The position numbers and the translations under genes are program-made. Below, one piece after another: positions 9,544 through 19,763 of a DNA stretch of 64,000 nucleotides (positions are counted from its first letter, which is position 1; each line of letters starts with the position of its first letter). The notes beneath the pieces are model-generated. The model made no database searches, was not told the origin of the DNA, and saw only the letters and a program-made list of their open reading frames with translations. This stretch comes from Gentiana macrophylla. Taxonomy: Eukaryota > Streptophyta > Magnoliopsida > Gentianales > Gentianaceae. The stretch covers positions 24,712,241-24,776,240 of the forward strand of contig CM047809.1 of assembly GCA_026214975.1 (NCBI GenBank), given 5' to 3'.

Positions 9544-12500
9544 AGAAGCGTTCCTTGCTTTTCTAGGCTTCCCTTCCTTAAGATAAGACCTTTAAGACTG
9601 CTTAGTAACCATTCTGACTTCTTTGATCTTTCAGAGAATTGCAGGAATTCATAGAAGTTTCTTTGCTGACCTAAACTTTTGTTTTTAAGATAAGGTATCT
9701 TAGATCTTTTAGAACCTTTCTGACTTCTTTTGTTCTTGGTGGCAAATCGTAAAACTAAGAATCTTTAGACCTTGGTCAAGTTTCACTAGGACCAGGTGAA
9801 GAGTCTTCTAGGCAAAGGTTAGTTAGAGTTCCAAGCTCACATCCTTTATGTGATGCCCTACAGTGTTCCTTCTAGGATCTTTAGCGAGAACCCTTCTCTT
9901 CTTTTGGAGCTTCTAGACTTTTCTCCTTTTGCTCTTTTCTTGGAGGATTTAAAGTTTTCTTATTGCGACCTTTTGATTCAATCATTACCTTGATTTTGTA
10001 TTTTGGTGTTATGCAAAACGAGTAAAACAACTTTGTTCACGTCTCTATATGTCTTTTAATATTACTTCTGATGTTTCAAAAATTCTATAAATTTGCAGTC
10101 ACTTAGGAAATTGCCTTATCTACATTTTCTATTTTGGCATCAACTTAGTTTTCAATATGGATTGTTCATAAATTGTTTAACAAGGAGGAGTACTCTGTTC
10201 AGAAAATTCTGCAGCGGTACTCTTACTTATGAGTCTGTTTTGAATAAGCTAAACATCTTCAAATGACTTGAATTTTTGATATGTTGTAGAAAACTATCTG
10301 ATCTGCAATTTTTGTTTTGGAGTCAAGTGCTAATTCTTTCTAGTTTGAGTTCAATCTGCAAATTAATGCAGATTTTAAATTTCTGAAAAAGTTTTGACAG
10401 CTTGCGGCGGGTGATTGTGAAAATAATTATTTTTAACCAACTTATGCTTTTCCATAAATTCTGAATTTTGTGTAGCATATGTAAAGCTTGTATACCTACA
10501 ACTTTTCTTTTTACATCTTGTTCAAAATTAATTTGGGTTACTTTGTGCAAGTCAATCATTTCATGGTTGATGTATGTACTTAAACTCTTAAAACCCTTTT
10601 AAGTACTTGTTCATGAAAGGCCATACAACATTCTTTCACCTTGGAAGTTTAGGTGTGGGGTAGTATGTGTTGGGAAGGCTTTGAAGCATAAGACCCTAAC
10701 TTACTTGTTATCCAAAATAAGAAGTTTAGTGAGTAGATATTAAGTGTTGTAGATTTAATACCCTTTTGTGACAAGAAACACTTACATGGTGACTTTCCAA
10801 TCCCATGTTTTCTTTAACGAGGTACTTTTTATAATCATTTGGATTCACACTTAGTTACCTCTAATTTCAAATGTTTTTCCCCTTGCATACTATTTGTGAC
10901 CAATGTGGTAGCTGGATCATCCGTTTGAAACTTTTGAACTCGGTAAGAGTTCTTCCATGGCGAAGTTTTATTTTTCAAGTGTGCGCATACTTTGATGTTT
11001 TTTTTTTTATGAAGATGTTTTCATAGTGTCAAATGCTGGATTTAAAGGAAATGAGTTTCTCATCCTTTGAACTATTTGAGCCAGCAGCTGCATACCCTTT
11101 CATTGCATCATGTTTAGCAAATTCGGGTCAATACACTTTTACATCCTAGTGATTACCTTCAATGCATCCCATACACGATGTTTTGGTGCAGAAAACTTTT
11201 GTTTAAAGACTCAACTCTTTTATTAGAATTTTATACATTTGAAAACAGGTGGAAAGATCAAACTTTCTCAAAACATCCATTTTAATTACATAATCCTTTG
11301 TCTTCCGGTAAGAATACGTGAACAATCATTCCTTACCAAAGTGTTATTTAGTAACTCCAGGCTACTTTTAAAAAAAAATTATATACATGTGTTCAAAAGT
11401 TCTATCGATAATTACTTTCAAGATACTGCATCTTTTACTCCCTATGAAATTTTTGTCTTTGAATAAGCGAGTAGTTGAACCTCCCTTACAACTCATGCAC
11501 GTCTTTTAAAGCTACGTTTGATAAAGGATTTTAGGATGCAACTTATTTTGTTAAGAGTTTTCCTCGACAAATAAAAAAAAATTTACTGGTGTTAAGTTGT
11601 TTTGTTTTATTCTAAACCTTCTTTCTTCAAATTGGAAGAAATGACTTTCGATTTTTTATTTTAAGAACAAAGGGTTGTCCTTATCCTTTGAACACTTTCC
11701 TTCAATTCAAAACCTTTTAACAAAATCACAATAGTCCTTATTGTGTGAATCTTTGAACGACACAAAAACATGCACTATTCGAAACTCTTGTGTTTTCTTT
11801 ACTCAGTCGTCACTTATGATTTCTTCACGAAGCACTTCTCCGGTTTACCTTTATCTTTGAACCTTTGGAGAAGATGTTTTCCCTCTTTCAAAAATAACAT
11901 TTTAACTGCAACGGTTGTTGAAAGAAATAGATTATGCATTTTCTGAATTCTTTTGCTTTCTTTTCCACGCTATCATTCATGGCCCCTTTCGCAACATTTC
12001 ACCAATTTACTTGGATTCTCAGCATGAAATCTTTCGAAAGAATATTATTCGTCTTCAAATTTTTATATATATTTATTATATGTATATGTACATATTTGAA
12101 TAATATTTGAGACTTCTTCCACTTCAGACCTTTCTATTGAACTCTTTAATAGCAAGTTTGTCTTTCTTTTGCATTCAATCATACCACTTACTTCAAGAGA
12201 AAGGAAAATGTTCCAATCTGGATTTTGTAGAATGACCTCTGGCTGTGATAAATGTCTCAGTCAGAGTACTTTTGTTTTTAGTGACTTATCACAAGTACCC
12301 TCATATAGGCAAATTTTATATATCATCCATTTTGCATTATCTAAACAAATGTTTTATTATATGCATGTGAACCAAGTTCTATCCGTCTTCATTTTGTGTT
12401 ATACATCTCAAGATTTTCCTATTTGCTATCTCCCTTATTGGTTTCAAATTTTCAAAATATTTGCATAACCATTCTTACCTTCCTTCTGGAATCAAAGTGA

Positions 12501-13174
12501 GGACAAGTTTAAAACTTTGTTTCTTATAGATGTGTTGTTTAAAAATAAACTCTTTCACAACTCCAATATTCGTTGGACTATAAAATTATGGTTCTTTGAT
12601 AAACTCACTGTCGAAAGTCGTTTTCTTGTCTATAGGAAAGCCTTATAAGGTTGGTAGAAGATGTTTATATGGTTACCTTTTTGGAGACTAGTAAAGATTG
12701 AAGTTTGTCTATGGTTTGGGTGTGTTATAGATGGTTTAGTGCTAAATTGATAACAAGGCGGAAATGAAGTTCTTTAAGTTAATAGTTAGTTTCTTGAGGG
12801 TAAGGCAAATGTATAGATCAGAGTAACTTTTGGGTAAGTCTGAAAACTTCTGTAAGGGTGATGAATGGACAAAGAACCTGGAAGAATACTACATGTTAAC
12901 TAGAGGATTAGTATGACTTTTGGGACAAAGTGTTGTAGGAGGAGTTTAAGAAGTTAGGTTAGTAGAGTTGAGCATAAGGTAGATGAAAGGTGTGAATAAG
13001 ATAGAATGGTGCTTGGGTCTGAAGTGCAAGATTAGTTGTGTGGAAAGTACTGAAGTCTTGTGATGAAATTACTAAGGTTCAAATCAGTTGGAGATAACAT
13101 TGGTGTGTTTTTGAAAGTGAACTAGAAGGTACGCAAACTGGTATCTAAGTTGAGAGTGGTGTTGGTTACGGCAA

Positions 13175-13207
13175 GTTTCGAGGACGAAACTTCTTTAAGG
13201 GGAAGAA
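13175..13207 (+). promoter_or_regulatory. Hairpin and polypurine tract before 3' LTR
   Basis: GTTTCG-AGGA-CGAAAC (13175-13190) forms a 6 bp stem with a 4 base loop. It is followed by the purine tract AAGGGGAAGAA (13197-13207) immediately before the 3' LTR start TGTAACATCC at 13208. The tract primes plus-strand synthesis. Confidence 0.82.
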
Positions 13208-13301
13208 TGTAACATCCCGACTTTTCAGAAAAGGGTAAAAGAGTCTTTTAACAAATTCAGGTTTTCGGGTTATTTAATTAAACGATTTGAAGTATATTTA
13301 T
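13208..13301 (+). repeat. 3' LTR of Tekay-like element, part 1
   Basis: First 94 bases match 7358-7450. It is cut by the Athila-like nest; the last five bases TTTAT (13297-13301) are its target duplication. Continues at 19764. Confidence 0.88.
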
Positions 13302-14871
13302 TGTTGGGGAGATTTTGCATCATTAAAACAAAAGAAAATTTATAAAACCTATACTACCATGCAAAACTACCTCCTAACCGGCCGAATACCGGGTAGTTGC
13401 TAGTAAAGTTGGATAAATGCGGTATCGATCCTCAGGGAAAAGGGATATTGAATCTAATCTAATTAATCCTTCTTTATTAACCTAAACCTAAACTAAAACG
13501 GAAAATAAACTGGACAGAGGATTGTTAATCCAAAGCCAGGAAAAATAAAAAGCAATAAAGACTAAACTACAAACGAAAACGAAAAATAACTATTAAGATG
13601 ATCATGGAGAGCAAACAACGAACAAACAAAATCATCCAATCCAACAAATCCTCTATCTCTATCTAAGGTTATCTCATGACGATTAACTAAAGATGTGGTT
13701 CACCTCTCGAAGGTATGAATACTACTTCCGTAGATAATCCGTCTATCAATCCAACATCTTCCAATGTATAGAATTGACGCAAACAAACCAAGGTGCAAGA
13801 TTTTAAATCTAACAACCTAGATAATTAACCTATCAACTTCCGTTATGTCAAGGTTAAAAATCTCATCTTTCTATGGTGATCTAAATCTAATCATGACTTC
13901 CATCAAAATCAAACATCAAAAGCAACGATCTTCCGATATGAGTTGCATAAGCGAATAAACGAATAGAAAAGATACAACTTTGAATTAAGATCACAACATA
14001 AACTTAAATAAAAGATAGATAAAACCTGAATGGAAAAAGAGTCAAATTGTTGAACATGTTCAGCCTCCAAGCATGGAGCTTGTAAAAACGCAGCAAAGCA
14101 AGAAAGAAAAAAGAAATAAACATCTAATCTAAAACCTAATCTAACCTCGGATCACCCGAGCACAAGGCTCGGGTGACCGCCTTGAAACCTCAAGTTGCGG
14201 CTGCTTCTTGGTGTTTTGTGTATGAGAAATTCTGATGATATTAGGGTTGGAATCGCAGCTGCTTTTATAGAAAAATCAAGTCGGTTGCTACTGAATAAAG
14301 GTGCCGGACGCCCGTTTGAAGATCCGGACGCCCGTCCGCTATTTTCAGCAACAGCATCCAAACTTGTAACGCTCATATCTCGGGCCTCGTAAGTCGGAAT
14401 GGAGTGATTCAAAATCCTGTAGAATCCTCTCTTCAAGCCCTACAACTCTTCTCTTGAGGTCCAGAGTAAAATCGGTTGTTATCATATCAAGAACTTCGTT
14501 GCAAGGTCGTCACTACCCGGAATCCTGATTTTCCGTCATTTATCGTGATTGATTTCTTTCCTTATATCTTTCAATCTTCCATAACTTTGATTGATCCTTT
14601 CCAAGCACGAATTTGGCTCTCTAAAATCCTCTCTTCCATCATCAATGAGTATCTACAACAATAGGAAAATATACCAAAGCGTAACGTATTTCCAAAATAA
14701 CATAAAATCATGATTTAAGCACATAATTCGTTACGTTTTGAGATTTAACTATTAAAAACATCATTTACTCAATATTTCATTTATAAGCTCGATTTCTATG
14801 AAAAACATAAGATTATGGGGGATATTGACATAAAATATATCCTTATAAAACGTATAAAATCACCCTTAACA
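13302..14871 (-). repeat. Family-A LTR, 3' LTR of nest
   Basis: 1570 bp, from TGTTGGGGAG to CCCTTAACA on the plus strand. Contains two GGACGCCCGT motifs near 14303-14340 and short hairpins with CTTCCG loops, for example TAACCT/AGGTTA (13826-13831 with 13851-13856) and GCAAC/GTTGC (13922-13926 with 13942-13946). The open stretches at 14152-14436 have no known domain. Confidence 0.85.
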
Positions 14872-14907
14872 ACTCCCCCACACTTAAACCTTGCTCGTCC
14901 CGAGCAA
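14872..14907 (-). promoter_or_regulatory. Polypurine tract and adjacent hairpin, Athila-like nest
   Basis: On the minus strand the tract AAGTGTGGGGGAGT (14872-14885) abuts the LTR. Directly upstream TTGCTCG-GGA-CGAGCAA (14891-14907) is a perfect 7 bp stem with a 3 base loop. Confidence 0.8.
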
Positions 14908-17672
14908 GACAAAACATAATCATCACCCGAGACAAATAAACATCTTAGCAAATATAAAACATATTCAAGTAGTTTAGAGGTTCACCCAAGTGCGTGTGTG
15001 CATAGCCATAGTAAACTTCCACTAAGTCCACACTTGAAAATTTATCAAGCAAAACTAGCCAACATCCCATTAAATTAGAAATATAAAAACGATTATAACA
15101 CGCACCTCACAAAACATACAGATTCGAAAAGATAATAGGGAGCATTTAAAATATTTCCGACATACTTAGAGGATAATCCCTACAACATATCTTTCAGTTT
15201 ATACTGGGGATAAGATTAACGATAACTAAGTCTTCCATTTAATTCATATCACTTCTTATGCAAGTTGATTTAACTATTGCTCATTTAAACGCACATCAGA
15301 ATGAGCTATTGCCCTCATAGTAGAATAGGACATTTCAAGATAATCCCCTACCTTACTCCAATCATAAGGCAGCTATAAACTGACTGTCGTGAGCTTTTGG
15401 TCATCATAGTGGAATAGGACATACGTGGTACACCCTACCTCACCCAAATCATAAACCAGCTTCCGACACACACAATTACAATTATGTTTACTTAGAGATT
15501 TCTGGCTGGCAGTGGAAAAGATTATTTTCTAGTAGCACAGACCACTGAGCATAACACCTCAAGTAAACAATTTATTACTATTGCAAAGACTTAATCACGT
15601 TTCACTTATCACATTCAAACCTTCAGATATTCACAGTATGTCATACTTTAACTCTAAACACAAACTATTAACATTTCAAAATTCGTATGGAAGCAAAGAA
15701 TCATGCGATAATCATCAAAAATCTCTAATCAAATGGGCATAGCTTTAAAACATAGCTCATCATCTACTATGGCACGTGAAAAATAGTGTTGGGTGAAACA
15801 ACTAAATTTACTAAATATGCAAAATAATGCACCAATGACATAATAACTCGAATAAAGATATGCATTTGTTCACTCGGGACAAAACAAAAATTTAAAAATT
15901 AAACACTTTTTCATAGAAATAAAATAGTATGGCAAATGAATGTAGATACCACATAAGCTATTCCCTCCCCCACACTTAAATTACAACATGTCCTCATTGT
16001 TGTCCAGAAAATAAAGAGAAGCAAAGAACTTAGCTGATTGTAGTTGAAGGAGCTATTTCGGAAGTGCTCGAATCAAATCGTAAAGGCTTGATGAAAGCAA
16101 AAAAATGCGTGGACCATCCACCGGCGGCTTCATCTAAAAGCGCACAATTGCTAATGCATACACCCTGCACACTTGAGAACAAGGCAAAATCTCGGGGGCA
16201 CGGGGGAAGATAACATATAAAGCACAGGAAAGGAAGTCTAGAGAATTTTTAGATTAAGCTCAAATAAAGATGGAACATATACGTGAAATATTACAAAATA
16301 GTAGGCTAGGTGCAACTACATGAAAATATACTACAATGCAGCCTACATGAAAAATCCTAAAAATAAAATAAAAACGAGGTAGTATTACGGAAACCGACAG
16401 TTAACTACACTCAAAAAGAAAAATAAACTAGGTGGTATTACGAAAACCGACAGTGACCACACTTAAGAAAAATAAAAGGAAAAATAGAAAAACAATACAA
16501 CTATATGAAATGCAACTAAATGAAATGCATTTAAATGATATGCAAAAAGAAAATAAAATAAAAGAAAGAAAACTAGCCCCACTTATATGCAACACGACAT
16601 ATATATAATACGTCTACCACATAATGACAAAGTTACGATAAACAGCAGTTGCATCACTAGTGCCGACGCGCCTTAAGACTTATCGAAAGTGATAGACTTA
16701 TGAAACCAACAAGTCATCTATCTAAGCAGGTATAACTCATATGGAGAAAGGGCGTAGCATACGGAAAACCGGCGATAGCTACCCACATGAACTATAAAAA
16801 CAAAGGAAACACGTAAGTCTTAAGGTCTAACAAGATTCATCTAAGGATGGTAGCATATGTAAGCGACATTAGCTACACTAACAATGAAAAAGGTTATAGC
16901 CTACGGGATCCGGACAAGTAACTATAACTTGCCTAGATGAATCAAGTATATCATCAATTAGATTCAATTATTTAACATGGATTCATAGATGGAAAGGTGT
17001 AAACATATAAGTTCAGGACATCTATGTAAAGATCAAATAGCCACAGAAGCTCGAATGAAAGAAATCCAAGTTAAACAAAAGCATTAAAAATGAGATCAAG
17101 AAAAACCTGGACCATGAACCCCGGACGAACGTTCACTTAGCGTTCAGAACTGGACGGGCGTTCCACCTGCGAGACGCTAAATGCGCTTTGAAAACCGACG
17201 GACGGGCGTTGAGAAAGTATAGGACGCCGCCTGGTCCTCTAAATCGAGCGAGATTGAAAATATTTGAACGGACGGCGCCCAATACTTCCCAACGCTTCGT
17301 TCACTGCAGATGAAGAGCGGGACGGGCGCCCAGCGAGTAAGAGCTTCGTCCATACAACAAGAAAGCACAGGCGGCAGGAAAAACACAGCAAAACCCTAAA
17401 TACTTATGAACACAACACAAAGAACACGAGATCACAAAGACAACAAATGACCTTATCAAATTAAGCACAGGGGTTAGACTAGGTAACACATAAACATATA
17501 AACTTCACGTAAAACAAGTTGAGTAAAAACTTTTGCACATTCTTAACCTAACGGTCATCGAAACACGGCAAAATAAAAACTCTCAACTTGGTATACGCTA
17601 CTTTTATTAAAAACAAAAATAAAACGTAACAAAATCGAGAACTAACAAAACTAGATTCAACATGACACCTAT
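14908..17672 (-). other. Non-coding internal region of Athila-like nest
   Basis: No ORF with a retroelement domain in either strand. It holds a second purine-tract block at 15963-15980, a hairpin array (16379-17026), and several GGACGGGCG-like motifs at 17118-17335. Related along its whole length to 50733-53327 in copy II. Confidence 0.75.
16379..17026 (-). other. Hairpin array with shared core, copy in nest
   Basis: Successive hairpins share a core like ATTACGGAAACCGACAGT (plus strand) inside different perfect stems: GTAGT/ACTAC (16379/16404), GTGGT/ACCAC (16432/16456), GTAGC/GCTAC (16754/16778), GTAGC/GCTAC (16850/16872) and GTTATAG/CTATAAC (16893/16922). Longer helices enclose groups of them: CCTTAAGACTTA/TAAGTCTTAAGG (16671-16682 with 16814-16825) and GATTCATCTA/TAGATGAATC (16834-16843 with 16934-16943). 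A last hairpin is CATAGATG/CATCTATG (16984/17019). Homologous helices exist at 52180-52780. Confidence 0.7.
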
Positions 17673-17689
17673 TCCCGGCAACGGCGCCA
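17673..17689 (-). promoter_or_regulatory. Primer-binding site, tRNA-Asp
   Basis: The minus strand reads TGGCGCCGTTGCCGGGA four bases after the LTR end. It is complementary to the 3' end of plant tRNA-Asp(GTC) with one missing G compared with the copy at 53328. This primer is typical of Athila-group Ty3 elements and sets the element orientation as minus. Confidence 0.85.
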
Positions 17690-17693
17690 CTTT

Positions 17694-19172
17694 TGTTGGG
17701 AGGATTTTGCATCATAAAAACAAAAGAAAATTTATAAACCTATACTTAACATGCAAACTAACTCCTAACCGACCAAATATCGGGTAGTTGATAGCATAGT
17801 AGGGTAAGTCTGAGGGTCGATCCACAGGAAAAGGGATGAAGGATCTAATCTCACTAATTCTCTCAATTGCTACTCAAGAAACGGAAGACAAAACGTAAAA
17901 ACAGAAAATAATTCAAATAATCTAACCTAAGGAATAAAATAAACAATCTAATCTAAAGACATGGGATCAAACAACCAATATACAAACCTATGTGATCTCA
18001 ATCCTAGTTCAATTCATGATTTTAATTCAAGTTGTGGTTTCACCTTTTCACGAGATATAAACCCCTAATTCCTTAGTGAATTTAATCTCAAGCTACGGAT
18101 TCCTAATCTCGTAAGTTAAGATTGGTTTCCATACAAAACTCGGTGTAGATCCTAGTTAACTCTCGTCTTTTAAGAATCTAACAACCTAGATGATTAACCA
18201 ATTAATTTTTCATCATTAATGATTAAAAATCCTATCTTTCTATGGTGATCTAGCGTTTACGCAACTTCCGTATTATAAACATCAATAGAAAACAAATCTT
18301 TCGATCTATTCTCATGACATCAAAGAACGCATAGAAAAATACAAACTAAATCAAACATCATGAAGAAAAACTGGAATTGAATAAATTGAAAATCAAACTC
18401 ACATAGTCTTGAACAATGGTTGAAACACCATGGAAACGAAAAGAAAAGCTACATCTACTCCTAATCTAACCTCGGTTCACCCGAGCACAAGGCTCGGGTG
18501 ACCGGCCTTCAACTCTCCAAGATGCGGCTGAGCTCTCTTGAAAGTGTATGAGAAATTTCGTGTATTGAATGATATGAATTAGGGTTGGCGCAGCTGTTGT
18601 ATTTATAGATTGAGTAAGTCGGTCGCTTCTGAGAATTCAGGTCGGAGTTCTCTTTGAATGCGGCTACGGACGCTCGTTTGGAAAGTCGGACGCCCGTCCA
18701 CTTTCTCGGACGCTAGTGTAGACGCTCGTTCGCTTCCCGTCCAAACTCTCTGATCCAATTCTTCAGCTCTGGACGCCAGTTTACCCTTTCAGACGCCCGT
18801 CCATATACGCTGGGATCGAATTTTGTGATTTTCCCATCTTTATCTTCAATTATTTCTTTCCTTATCTCTTTTAATCTTCCATATCTTTAATTGATCCTCT
18901 TCAATCTCGAAATTTAGCCTTTTAGGATCATCTTTTCCACCATTAATTGGGTATCTACAAATATCAAAAACATACCAAAACATAACACAACTCCAAAATA
19001 ATATAAAATCACAAATTAACCCTTAAATCGATATGTTTTCATATTTAATCATTAAAAACCTCATTTACTCAATTAATTAATTATAAGCTCGATATCTATG
19101 AAAATACTCCAAATATGAGGGAAATTGATATATAAAACATATGTGAAAATCACTATAATTTGACCCTAAACA
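17694..19172 (-). repeat. Family-B LTR
   Basis: 1479 bp with LTR-type ends (TGTTGGGAGG to CCCTAAACA on plus strand) but clearly diverged from family A. Contains its own GGACGCCCGTCC-type cluster (18665-18800). Confidence 0.8.
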
Positions 19173-19763
19173 TGTCGGTTGCTACAGTAAAGGTGCCGGA
19201 CGCCCGTTTGAAGATCCGGACGCCCGTCCGCTATTTTCAGCAACAGCATCCAAACTTGTAACGCTCATATCTCGGGCCTCGTAAGTCGGAATGGAGTGAT
19301 TCAAAATCCTGTAGAATCCTCTCTTCAAGACCTACAACTCTTCTCTTGAGGTCCAGAGTAAAATCGGTTGTTATCATATCAAGAACTTCGTTGCAAGGTC
19401 GTCACTACCCGGAATCCTGATTTTCCGACATTTATCGTGATTGATTTCTTTCCTTATATCTTTCAATCTTCCATAACTTTGATTGATCCTTTCCAAGCAC
19501 GAATTTGGCTCTCTAAAATCCTCTCTTCCATCATCAATGAGTATCTACAACAATAGGAAAATATACCAAAGCGTAACGTATTTCCAAAATAACATAAAAT
19601 CATGATTTAAGCACATAATTCGTTACGTTTTGAGATTTAACTATTAAAAACATCATTTACTCAATATTTCATTTATAAGCTCGATTTCTATGAAAAACAT
19701 AAGATTATGGGGGATATTGACATAAAATATATCCTTATAAAACGTATAAAATCACCCTTAACA
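19173..19763 (-). repeat. Truncated family-A LTR
   Basis: Nearly identical to 14280-14871. It starts abruptly in TGTCGGTTGCTAC after the family-B LTR and ends at the outer TSD. Confidence 0.85.

Larger units (their letters stand above)
9531..13207 (+). other. Non-coding internal region of Tekay-like element
   Basis: About 3.7 kb with no ORF longer than about 100 codons and no gag, protease, RT, RNase H or integrase motif on either strand. From 9600 to about 12600 the plus strand is T-rich; from about 12650 to the 3' LTR it becomes purine-rich. The structure matches a LARD-type derivative that keeps LTRs, primer site and purine tract only. Confidence 0.75.
13302..19763 (-). mobile_element. 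Athila-like LTR nest, non-autonomous and rearranged
   Basis: Bounded by the exact TSD TTTAT (13297-13301, 19764-19768). On the minus strand LTRs begin TGTTAAGGG and end CCCCAACA. The order on the plus strand is: a complete family-A LTR (13302-14871), an internal region (14872-17693) with a tRNA-Asp primer site, a diverged family-B LTR (17694-19172), then only the last 590 bp of a second family-A LTR (19173-19763). No gag or pol. The arrangement is best explained by a B element inserted in the right A LTR, followed by recombination that removed material between the two internal regions. Confidence 0.82.

Noticed and set aside
11239..12468. Short ORFs in the Tekay-like internal region as gag or env remnants
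   Set aside because: T-rich, low-complexity translations with no zinc knuckle, protease, RT or integrase motif.
14152..14436. 94-codon minus ORF in the Athila-like LTR, similar to those at 50034 and 54476
   Set aside because: Conserved among LTR copies because the LTRs are related; the frames differ in length and end, and there is no recognisable domain. A short LTR peptide cannot be excluded but is not supported.
17673..17689. tRNA-Asp gene fragment
   Set aside because: Only the 3' terminal 17-18 bases are present, directly beside an LTR end; it is a primer-binding site. The same applies at 53328-53345.
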